Assembly (NCBI GenBank): GCA_033239125.1
Contig: BSWB01000005.1
Coordinates: 145,820,494 to 145,884,493, forward strand
DNA: 64,000 nt
Direction: 5' to 3'
DNA from: Fagopyrum homotropicum
Taxonomy: Eukaryota; Streptophyta; Magnoliopsida; Caryophyllales; Polygonaceae
The position numbers were made by a program, and so were the translations under genes. The notes under the pieces are model-generated. The model did no database searches, was not told the DNA's origin, and saw only the letters and a list, made by a program, of their open reading frames with translations. Below are positions 55,136-64,000 of this stretch, in pieces. Every line of letters starts with the position of its first letter. Position 1 is the stretch's first letter.

Positions 55136-58100
55136 AAATTTAATTAAGCAATCATTTATTGTCAAATGATTAATTTATTATGGGTATTTTTTATAATATA
55201 TCAACTTAAATATGAATTAGTAATTGTAATGTTGCTAAGTGGAATCGAGTAATTGTAATTGTAACATTGTTTAACGGAATTTGTAATGTTTTTAGTAATC
55301 AACATTTAAATTAATTGGTCGTACAAAAGTGAAAATTACTTAATTACATAACTTAAAAATGTTTAATACACTACAAATATGAAAATACATATGGATTACA
55401 AAGTAGAAAATACTAGAACGAATTAAAATTGAAATTCGGTCCTTTAGCGTGTTTGTCTCCACGTTTGAGTCACTTGGGGGTGTAGCCGCTCTAGACTGGA
55501 AGATGTTATATGTTTTCTTGCATCCCTTCGATCATGGTCGGATATCCACGATTTTGAATTTGAGTCAGTTTGTCGTCAATGTGTATGTGTCGTTGTTTAA
55601 CGGAATTTGGTATGTCGGTGTAATGTTTTATAAAGAACTTTGGGTAAAAAAAATTAAATATGAGAATAAGGGTCCGTTCGGATGCTGTTTTTTCCGGTTG
55701 AAGTTGAAATTTATATCCCCAAATTGCTTTTTCCTGTTCGTTGAACAATTTCAGAGAAGTTGAAGGTGTGGTTGAAAGGGTTGAAGATGATTGAAATTCT
55801 ATCAAAATCTTCAACCAGTATCCCCCAGCTTATCAAAGTTTATCAAAGTTTATTCAATTCACTTCCCATTTCTACCTTCAAGCTTCATCCAAAGTTTATT
55901 CATTTCACTTTCCCCGTTCGTTTGTCTATGAAACTTGTTCTCTTTGATTTTAGATTTTAGGGTCGAAAGGAATCGAGGTTCCATACTCTTTGATTTAAGA
56001 TTTGAGAGTCGAACAAAATCGAGGTTCATCTGAGAGATCCAGACAAGACTTTGATCTCAAAAAACTTGCAAAAATGGTGCAAGAGAGGACAATTGAAAGA
56101 CAAGTTGTGCTCAAGAAAATGGCGAGGGTGGCTACGCTTTCAGACAAGACTCAGGCCACCAAGTGTATGATCTGCCTCAAGTTGCAGAAACTCTGCTAGC
56201 TCAAACGGCTAATACTGACCGGTTTACTCTTTCATAGTTTTAGATTTTGGGACCATTTTGTTTGTCTAGGATTAGAGCTTTTGAATCACCATTTCTGGGT
56301 TCATTTTCCATTCGAGAGAAAGAAGGATGAGGAGCTCTATCTTCGATTCAAACAGGTCCCTTGTGCCCTCCACCTGTTTGAGGAAATGCTATAGATAATT
56401 CTTATCATCCGGTAAGTCTTCGATTCAAACAGCTCTATCTTAAAATTTTTGCCTTATTGGGTACCATTCATTTAGCTGACTACATGGCCTTGCAGATTTT
56501 GATGTGGATGTTGGTTGCTGCATTTTTTTTATTACACATTCAATTGCTTGAAGTTCTTCTCGGATTTAAGGCTGGTTCTTTGGTTTACTACTTGACGATC
56601 TCCTTCATTAGCCAAATCATGCTTGCAAAGTTGCGAATTGTGATTCAATTGTGCACTTCAGATTGTTTAGGAGAGTTTGAATTTCTTTTTGAGATATTTG
56701 TAGGTAAATTTTTGCGTAGCAGTTTCCATGTTCAGTAAATTGGCTTCTAGCATTGTGATCTTGATGGTCCATTGTGATTCAATTGTGCACTTCAGATTGT
56801 GTTTAGCTCAGAGCAGAACTGATTTGTGTTTAATTGGATAATTCTTTATGGTTGCGTACGTTTGCTTTAGGGCTGATGCGTCGATTGTTAACATTGCAGT
56901 GATGATTTGCATTCTTGATTTGCAGTATGTAGCTACTATGAGGGAACTTCTGGAGCAACTAGCTGCAAAGACTACTCCAGAAGGATTATCTAGGTAATTA
57001 AAAGTTTCTGTGGTGAAGTGTAATTGATTAAGAACTGTCCTTTGTAGTTGGACTCGGCATGCTTTGTTAATTTATAAGTGATAGGTCAAGTTAGAACAAG
57101 TTTGGTAAGACATGTTGTGATGCTGATCATGTAAACTGGACCTATAATGTCATAATTAGGTAGTTGAGAAGCCTAGTTGTCACCAATATGGACCATAGGG
57201 TGACAATGGATTGATAATGAGCAGTTATAACGTAACTAACACACCCTTACAATATTAAACTATCATTTCACAAGTTTGTTTAGGCTTCGTCTGGAAGCTT
57301 GCCTAGAGTCTCAAATTTGTGGTAAATTGTATATTTGTGTGTTTTATTAACTACATTTTTTTCAAGAAAAAGTTTGAGTTTACCTACAAGTATGAGAAGT
57401 ATAAATTCAATTACATTTTTTTTTGAAAAATATGCTATGAAGTTTTGTAAATTAAGTGAATGGAAATGATTTCACCTTTGCCAAAAATGTACATGATCAA
57501 ACTATATTTTATCTTGTACCCTTTTTCGTAATTTTACCCATAATAATTTCCTTCATACCATAATAATGCACTTCTTACCAATCACCAATAACTTATATTT
57601 TAATTCATCTCCTTCATCATCATTCTCATTTTTCACATTCAACTTCATTCCCTAATAAACTAGGTTTCACCAAACGGACCCTAACTGGTTACAAATGGTA
57701 AAAGTAACAAAATAAATCAACTTGCTACTGCAATCAGGTACGTGGGGATAGAGAAGGGAGTGGCTAGGCTGATTAAGACTTCTCCTTTTGTAATGTAATC
57801 ATCATTATCATATAAATCTGTAAAATCAAGCCTTAAGCCCAAAGATACTCCGATCGAAGCTAAATAGTAAAAATAACAAGGCTTTGTGAAATTTTGGTGA
57901 GAAGAGAGAGGAAATCAAGAGGAAAAGTTCTGAAGTTTGACGAGGGGATAAGTCGACAGCAAACGAGCAGGGGAAGCAAAGTGATTCCATGTGGGTACTC
58001 GACTACGCAAAGAGCTGGGCGAGATAGGGATCACAATAAGGTATATTCGAAGGTTTTGTTTTTAAGTTTTCGATCGAATAATCAAGTTATAGGACGAAAT

Positions 58101-58210
58101 AACGAGTAAGGTTTGATTTTGGACGTCCTAATAAATTTATAATCAAGAATAAATAAGAATGGAACGAAAGAAATCGAGAAACGAAATTAAAACGGATTAA
58201 AAGTTGTTTT
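55136..58210. repeat. Second copy of the 12.5-13.5-kb segment
   Basis: 55136-55669 plus 57685-58161 align with 12515-13521, then 58161-58210 align with 17178-17225 (and with 1-36). The Harbinger-like element is present here and absent there; the lyase insertion is absent here and present there. Confidence 0.75.
55670..57681. mobile_element. Harbinger-like DNA element with TAA duplication
   Basis: 2012 bp with terminal inverted repeats GGGTCCGTTCGG and CCAAACGGACCC and 3-bp TSD TAA (55667-55669 and 57682-57684), characteristic of PIF/Harbinger. The paralogous site at about 13035 lacks it. No transposase seen. The interior contains exon-like pieces: 56040-56200 (FDLKKLAKMVQERTIERQ and a stop) and 56927-56995 with acceptor TTTGCAG, reading VATMRELLEQLAAKTTPEG, and donor GTAATT. 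The donor gene is not recognised. Possibly a Pack-type element. Confidence 0.75.
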
Positions 58211-59475
58211 GCGGAGTTTCAGTATGAGTTGTCAACTTGCGGCGACTGTTTAAATATATTCTCATGGTCTGATCTTGCTGAATTTTTTATATGTTGTAGG
58301 ACTAACATTCTCCTATATCATATTAAAATTTGGGATCGATCCAACGGTTGGATCAAAAGATACAAGGGTATGTATGTACGTTTTTTTTAAGGTTAATTTG
58401 CCCAAAAAATTTATTTGGGTAAATTGTGGTATGTAAGGGTTGTTTCGTTATAATGTTTTGGCAAGGATATATTTTGGAATACTTTGAAGGTACGAGAAAA
58501 GGAATATAATCGAGAGCGAGAAGTCGGACTTATGTTTGGATCGAGAGCGAATTAGGGTTAACTTATGTGCAAAGTAAGTGTATATGAATTACACTTACTT
58601 AATATATGTTATGTATTTTATGCATGCTTGTACGTATATATAATGTTTGCTATGATTGTATGCATGTTTATATATATGATTGAGATGATGATGACAACTT
58701 GATATTGTTTATGAAAGCATGCATGATGTACATGATATAATGATGATGATAATGGTGGTGATATAACGTTATACATGCGAAGAGCATGCATGAATGTGGA
58801 TAAATGATAAAGAAAAGCATGTAATGAAGGCAAACATAAAAATGAATGTTATGAGATGGAAATGATAACATAGGTAGATGATTATTAACTAAGTTCAATT
58901 GAGTCTCGCACCACCTAGGGACGAGAAACATATATAGAGGTAGCGCTTGATCTACGAGGGGCCTCAGAGATTATATATGAGACAATGATCGATGTACGAG
59001 GGTCTCAAGATTAGATAGCCGAGGTCAACGCTTAATCTACAAGGGGGCCTATGACTCTATCGGGTTAACCAACCTAAAAAGAAAGAAAGAAATTAAACAC
59101 GAAAGCATACGAGAAAGGGAAAGACAAATCATATGATCAGTTAGGATTAGTTAGTTAATTATCACCTAGAATATTCTAGTCAAGCTCTGATTTGGACATT
59201 GTTCCCTAGAATATGCTGACAATATGTTGAACAAATATTTTCAAATCAAAATACATTCATATAAAATTCTTGCTTGTATAGTCAATTTTTTATGTTCATA
59301 TATCTTGTTGATAATTTTTTAAAGAAAAATATCAAAAACCACCTCTTAAGTAAAATCATTTACAACTAATTAATCCTTAAAGTTGGAGGAAGAAAACCTT
59401 CTAAAAACAAAGTTTAATAAAATATTACAATTCATTAAAATAAAGTATAATAAAATTTATGGTGTAACCCGAAAC
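58211..59475. other. Divergent flank, LTR-like fragments
   Basis: At about 58215 the match to the composite unit stops (GCGGAG then TTTCAGTATGAG). The following sequence contains TACGAGGGGCCTCAGAG and TACGAGGGTCTCAAG phrases (58950-59050) like those of old Gypsy LTRs in plants, plus an ATG/CAT-rich stretch (58620-58820). No coding region or termini found. Confidence 0.35.
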
Positions 59476-59478
59476 TTA

Positions 59479-60077
59479 GGGAGGTGTACTCAATTAAAGT
59501 TTGTAGGAATTTTTTGGAGTTTAAAATTTTAATGGGTATTTAATATAGATTTTTAAAAATCTATGTAAATCTTTTGATATTCAATTAGGATTTTAAATTT
59601 TTCATAAAATTTATATGGTATTTAAAAGTTTGTTGGTTATAAAAGAATATATTATTTTATTGATTTTGTAGAATTTTTCTATCACTTATATAAATACCTA
59701 AAGGTTAAAAAAGTCTTCTCCCAAAACATAAGATTTTGTAGGATTATTTACTAATTTATAAAAGAATCTATTATTTCTTTGATTTACTAGTGTTAATTGC
59801 TAATCAGAATACTAATAGTAGTAGAGTGCATTTACCAGTGTCATATGCTAATCAGAAGACTAGTAATAGTAGAGTGCATATACTTCTTTCTATCATTGAT
59901 TATGTGGTCTGACGGAAACTTGTTATTTGGTGTGAGAACTTTCTTTGGTTATGTATTAACCTGACAGAATTTGTATTAACTCTATACAGAACTACAATAT
60001 CCCACATAATCAGCAAATTCTATGGATTATTAAAAATCAGTCAAATTCTATAAAAATTTAGATTGAATACACTCCTC
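59479..60077. mobile_element. Tourist-like MITE
   Basis: 599 bp with imperfect terminal inverted repeats GGGAGGTGTACTCAATTAAA and (complement of the right end) GAGGAGTGTATTCAATCTAA, flanked by TTA (59476-59478 and 60078-60080). The GGTGTATTCAAT terminus with TTA duplication is typical of Tourist/Harbinger MITEs. AT-rich interior, no ORF. Confidence 0.75.
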
Positions 60078-60117
60078 TTAATCATATGAAGCACCTAATC
60101 ATTCAATAAATTTGATA

Positions 60118-60480
60118 TTAGTGAAAACCTTCAATGAGTGATTGATGAATTTGATGGATGGGGTAAAAATAATTTAACTCACTATTAATTTCACCGCATT
60201 TATATATTTCTCGAACTTTGTATTTAATATTGTAACCGTCGTAGCCACTTGAGTACAACGTAACAACTTGATGCAGTTTCTCGATTGGTACAAGCGAAAC
60301 AACAAGATTATCGAATCTCTCTAACAAAACCAAGGGGATCAACTGCATAAGCAAACGAATGATGGATGCAGTGTATGGTGACGGGAATGAAGCATTGATT
60401 CTTCTTCTCTTCGTCACAAGCTTCACCCCATCCTCACATTTTAAGGTAGCCCTTTTCTCCGCCTCACATCCATCATTATG
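60118..60480 (-). CDS. Hypothetical ORF, possibly an exon
   Basis: A minus-strand frame of 102 codons from an ATG-like start, open for about 18 more codons upstream (CEDGVKLVTKRRRINASF). The composition looks coding between 60190 and 60480; the C-terminal 25 residues look like read-through into intron (a GT lies at about 60224). I do not recognise the protein. It could be one exon of a broken gene. Confidence 0.25.
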   Translation of the reverse strand, partial: HNDGCEAEKRATLKCEDGVKLVTKRRRINASFPSPYTASIIRLLMQLIPLVLLERFDNLVVSLVPIEKLHQVVTLYSSGYDGYNIKYKVREIYKCGEINSELNYFYPIHQIHQSLIEGFH

Positions 60481-61690
60481 TTACTATATTAATTATAATA
60501 TACGCAACTTATGTGCATATATCAACCACTAGTAGACCTGAGCAAATCCAGGTCCGTTTTTCTGAACCAAATCTGAAATTTGGGGCTAAAGCCTTGCACA
60601 TACCCATTCAAGTAAGGTTTTAGGCAGATTTTCGGGTCTCAAATTTACCCTTTATCTTTTTTTCTTTTTTCTTTTTTATCTTCGTCCACTAAAATAGTTT
60701 TTGGATATATAGGGTTATTATATAAGCTGAGCAATGACAGCTCAATCTCGACTCATTTATAAACAAGTCGAGTTCGAACAGAACCAAAATTTTATTAAAG
60801 CATTAAAATGTGTTCATAATAGACTCCTTCAGAATATGAACGAGTTTGAGCCGAGCTTTTTACAAGTTCAAGTCGAGCTTTTTTACAAGTCGAGTCATAT
60901 ATAAGTAAAACAATCAAACAAGAATGAAATTTATAGTGAGAAAAAGAACGTACATTAGCAGTTGGATGAGTTAGATCTGGTGGCGAGCATAGAGAGGAAA
61001 TATATGTGTGCCTCATAAATCGTTTATGCGTGTTTCATAAGGCGCATGTGTGCATCTCATAAGGTGCATACAAGATCATGTGTGCATATTATGAAACGCA
61101 CGTCTAGAACGTGTTGTGAATTTGGGTTAATTAACTGTTCATGATCATTGTTTTCTCGACTCCCGATTCGTTCTCACGGAAATGCACCCTTATATACATA
61201 AAAGTATCATTCTAATTTATAGCCAAAAAATTTAAATCAAACTAGCCTTTGTTGATATTCAACTATATATTATCACAATAATCATCACGTTTATAAACTT
61301 TATATTCATCGATCATAAGACAATGGGTGTGTTTGGTTGTTAGGAATAGAATGAGCTTAAAAGTACGAAATTCACCGTATAATGAGTAATCCTTTAACCA
61401 TGTATTCATAAATTTCGTCTTATTTTGTTCTAGTTCATTACATTTTATAGATTTACATCAAAGATTAAACCTATAAATCCTAAACCAATAAAATAATTGT
61501 ATAACACTTCATAGAGGGTGTGAACTTTTGATCTCATAATTATGAATCATATTTCATATATGAATGAGAAAATGGTTAAATATAATATAAAATGGGTAAA
61601 ATATCTCCTTTATCTTTAACGTAGAATATTGAAACAAATTAAGGATAATTCATAATTATAATCCTTAATGATAAAATTGCTCTACCCTCA
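60481..61690. other. Intergenic region upstream of the Dof gene
   Basis: Contains degenerate MITE-like sequence: GACCTGAGCAAATCCAGGTCCG (60537), GTCGAGTTCGAACAG and CAAGTCGAGCTTTTTTACAAG (60765-60890), and GGGTGTGTTTGGTTG (61325), which resembles a Harbinger terminus without a partner. GCGCATGTGTGC phrases repeat at 61030-61070. No gene. Confidence 0.4.
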
Positions 61691-61693
61691 CGT

Positions 61694-61699
61694 TATATA
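61694..61699 (+). promoter_or_regulatory. Candidate TATA box of the Dof gene
   Basis: TATATA in CGTTATATACAAGG, about 158 bp before the ATG, with an AC-rich leader between. Plausible plant core promoter. Confidence 0.45.
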
Positions 61700-61851
61700 C
61701 AAGGCTATGCAACACCAAAGAAACCAGCTTGCTTTTTCTATACTATTCAATACTTATTTATCTTTCACACATAAGAAAAACCCACTTAAGCTTTCCATTT
61801 CCTCTCAGCTTCAAATCCACATTTGCATGAAAAACCACTCAAATTCGATCC

Positions 61852-62835
61852 ATGTCTGATCTACTTTCTCCAGCAGCGCCCATCTCGGCGGCGTTGCAGT
61901 CACCAGGAAACACTCCACCACCACCGCCCCGCCACGGTGTGCGATGCCCAAGGTGCGGGTCGAACAACACAAAGTTCTGCTACTACAACAACTACAGCAC
62001 GGCTCAGCCACGTCACTACTGTAAGTCTTGTCGTCGTTACTGGACAGAAGGTGGGTCCCTCCGGAATATCCCTATCGGCGGCGCCACCTCTTGCCGGAAA
62101 AACAAGAGGCCACGTGTCTCCTCTCCTGGAGAGACTAGTGATGATGGTGGTGGTGGTGGGGTATTTATGATCCCTCAGGCTCCGCCGCCGCCGGTTGATC
62201 ATTTCCAGCTGGCTGGAAATCTCTACCCGCCAAATCTCTCTCCGTTCGGCGATCACCTCCTCTTCAGGGCCCCACCGCCACTACCTAGTGGGTCCCCTCT
62301 TGATTTACTTGAAGGCTTGAATTTCAACTCTCCTCTAATCAATAACTCAGCCGTAGGCGGCGGCGGCGGCGGAGGAGGGTTGATTGAGTATTCTCTGATC
62401 AACTACTCTCTTAACCACCAGCAGCAGCAGCACAGAATGGACTTGCTTTACGGCGGCGTTAGTGGCGGAGGAGAGATTGCTCAGATGAACACTATTCTGA
62501 ACAATAAAGACAAGAATTACCAGAACGAAGAAGAGGATATCAAAAATGTCAGAGTTGTAGGTCCCACAGATGATGTCATGAATTTGTTTGGGAATAGCAG
62601 CACTAAAACACAACCTAAGTATGAATATTCTCATTCACATGATCAAAGTGTTGCAGGTAACTATGAAGATCATGAAAGCCCAGCAGCTTCAGCTTCAAAC
62701 CGTTGGCTCTTCACTGGAGCAAGCAGCAGCAACAGTGCTATTAATGGAAACAAGAACAATATCAACAACAACAATCATGAGAGGAGTGATGGAAATGCAA
62801 CAAGCAGCAGCTTGAAAAGGTGGATGAGTTGGTGA
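61852..62835 (+). CDS. Dof-type zinc-finger transcription factor
   Basis: 327 codons, uninterrupted in the genome. The Dof domain spans about 31-86 with the diagnostic CX2CX21CX2C finger (C32, C35, C57, C60) and the signatures KFCYYNNYST, HYCKSCRRYWTEGGSLRN and GG-SCRKNKR. The RKNKRPR patch (82-88) is a likely nuclear signal. Dof proteins are plant-specific nuclear factors that bind AAAG cores. Beyond the domain there are Gly runs (about 99-104 and 166-172), a Gln run (about 187-191), an Asn-rich tract and a C-terminal KRWMSW. The first ATG in the frame is used (SDLLSPAAP). It is one of two host coding regions in the window that look undamaged. I cannot assign an orthologue. Confidence 0.95.
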   Translation: MSDLLSPAAPISAALQSPGNTPPPPPRHGVRCPRCGSNNTKFCYYNNYSTAQPRHYCKSCRRYWTEGGSLRNIPIGGATSCRKNKRPRVSSPGETSDDGGGGGVFMIPQAPPPPVDHFQLAGNLYPPNLSPFGDHLLFRAPPPLPSGSPLDLLEGLNFNSPLINNSAVGGGGGGGGLIEYSLINYSLNHQQQQHRMDLLYGGVSGGGEIAQMNTILNNKDKNYQNEEEDIKNVRVVGPTDDVMNLFGNSSTKTQPKYEYSHSHDQSVAGNYEDHESPAASASNRWLFTGASSSNSAINGNKNNINNNNHERSDGNATSSSLKRWMSW

Positions 62836-62957
62836 TCAATTGGCTTTATGCATGTTTTGTTATTTTGTTCATGGTATGCATAGAATTCAAAATTATATAC
62901 ACATATTCTGTGTGTTTTGTACTCTCTGTTATGGGGAAACAAGAAGAGTTGAAAATG

Positions 62958-62963
62958 AATAAA
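62958..62963 (+). terminator. Polyadenylation signal of the Dof gene
   Basis: AATAAA within GAAAATGAATAAAAAAAATT, 123 bp after the stop codon and followed by a T-rich stretch. Confidence 0.5.
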
Positions 62964-62969
62964 AAAAAT

Positions 62970-63638
62970 TGCAGGTTTCTTTCTTGTAGATATTGCAATA
63001 TTGCATGAATGGATGATGAAGCTATTGATCAAATACTCTTTGTCAGACATGTTTATATACGATGATACCCGTTTTCAGTAGCTTCGTCTCCCGATATTTG
63101 ATGATGTCTGTTGGTGGCGACTCGAGCATTTATCTAGAAAGAGGTGTGAATTTCATGTCCACAATTGTTCCCCAAACTTCGTACTCTGCTCGACTTTTTT
63201 TGCTTTCGGGTTGCTTTTGATGTATTTTTGTATATATCTATTCTCCTTTTGTTGTGTGACCCTTCATGAAGCTTAATCCGTCTGGTGATCTTTTTTGGTA
63301 TTTCAAACCACTAAATGACGTGTCGTCTAATGGTTCGAACCGTTTTCCTTTTTTTTATATAAAAAAAAAAAACTCTTGTCAGATGTTGTTCTTCTGCACA
63401 CGTACATAAAAGCTTGAATAATGACACCCATAATAATTTGGGCAAAATATTCACAATCAGAAAACACAAGTTCTTCAAACCTAGGTAGCTGATAAGATGT
63501 AAGAACATCACAATCTGACTTACACTATAGAAGATTAATGAAACCCACAACCATATGATGTGTATACAGAAGATTACAATACAAGACAACATTCAAGGAG
63601 TTGGCTTGTTCTTTTGTCTTTTAAAACCCACCTAATTA
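62970..63638. other. Intergenic region between Dof and the right-edge gene
   Basis: Nothing recognised. Holds the presumed 3' untranslated regions of two convergent genes. Confidence 0.5.
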
Positions 63639-64000
63639 TCAGCACCACATCCTCTTCTTCACATCTCTATCCTTGTTACCTTGAATCTGATCTCGGCTGT
63701 TACGGCCATTAACAGATGATGGCCTTTGAGTGGTAGGAGCAGCAACCGGCTTAGTCACCACCTTTGTTACCCGCGAAAAGGGCTTTGGAGGGTCGGATTT
63801 TCGAATCCTCTTCTGCATTGCAGTATATATGGGCATGTTGTTCTCAGTTTCCGCGTTTCTGAAATCCTTGGATCCTCTCTTCCTTATCTCGTTTGTAACT
63901 TCTTTGCCCTTTGCCAATACTGAACCGTGATGATCACTCATTCGATTTGACGAGGTTGAGCTCTTTAGTATAGCAGGATCCACTTCACTCAGTATGCCGT
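63639..64000 (-). CDS. 3' end of an unidentified gene, running off the window
   Basis: A minus-strand frame open from the window edge to the stop at 63639-63641, about 120 codons: LSEVDPAILKSSTSSNRMSD, later AMQKRIRKSDPPKPFSR, and ending in a basic tail KDRDVKKRMWC. Charged and low in hydrophobic residues, probably disordered. There is no ATG suiting a start, so the 5' part lies beyond 64000. I do not recognise the family. Confidence 0.6.
   Translation of the reverse strand, partial: GILSEVDPAILKSSTSSNRMSDHHGSVLAKGKEVTNEIRKRGSKDFRNAETENNMPIYTAMQKRIRKSDPPKPFSRVTKVVTKPVAAPTTQRPSSVNGRNSRDQIQGNKDRDVKKRMWC

Overview
The window is plant nuclear DNA, most likely from a eudicot. Evidence: GT-AG spliced exons closest to plant rhamnogalacturonan lyase, actin, DDM1 and a receptor-like kinase; a Dof-type (plant-specific) zinc-finger gene; and plant-type Copia and Gypsy retrotransposons primed by initiator-Met tRNA. 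I cannot name the species. Roughly the first 58 kb is a nested, repeat-dominated mosaic with almost no ordinary genes. Ordinary gene space begins near 61.7 kb.

Layout. (1) 1-8.4 kb: two tandem and one diverged copy of a composite unit made of an RNase H-like ORF followed by exon fragments of the chromatin remodeller DDM1. A fourth copy lies at 17.2-20.6 kb and a fifth, RNase H only, at 48.5-49.4 kb. One DDM1 fragment is split by a hAT-type MITE (6672-7223). (2) 9636-11310: a Pack-MULE-like element with a perfect 9-bp target-site duplication (TSD), carrying a receptor-like kinase gene fragment. A large inverted repeat and a 102-bp tandem array follow. (3) 13522-17158: a 5'-truncated but otherwise open rhamnogalacturonan lyase gene, flanked by a 20-bp direct repeat. 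A paralogous site lacking the insertion is at 58142-58161. (4) 21.2-41.3 kb: an actin gene fragment split by Gypsy element A (21555-41034, TSD TATGC), which is itself split by Gypsy element B (22163-31455, TSD GGATA). Both lie on the minus strand, and both combine near-identical LTRs with eroded interiors. (5) 41316-46018: defective Copia 1 with identical 123-bp LTRs. (6) 50359-54980: Copia 2 with an uninterrupted 1470-codon gag-pol and identical LTRs of only 57 bp. (7) 55670-57681: a Harbinger-like element with TAA duplications, in the second copy of the segment also seen at 12.0-13.5 kb. (8) 59479-60077: a Tourist-like MITE. Then come the Dof gene (61852-62835) and the 3' end of an unidentified minus-strand gene at the right edge.

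How it fits together. The order of events can be read from the nesting: actin fragment, then Gypsy A, then Gypsy B, with Copia 1 entering the same locus from the right. In the paralogous pair 12.0-20.6 kb / 49.9-58.2 kb, each copy shows the site without the insertions carried by the other. The most unusual items are the coding-competent Copia with 57-bp LTRs, the repeated RNase H plus DDM1-fragment unit (DDM1 is itself a host transposon silencer), the lyase gene fragment with its 20-bp duplication, and the kinase-carrying Pack-MULE. All repeat and identity statements come from reading by eye, not from alignment software.
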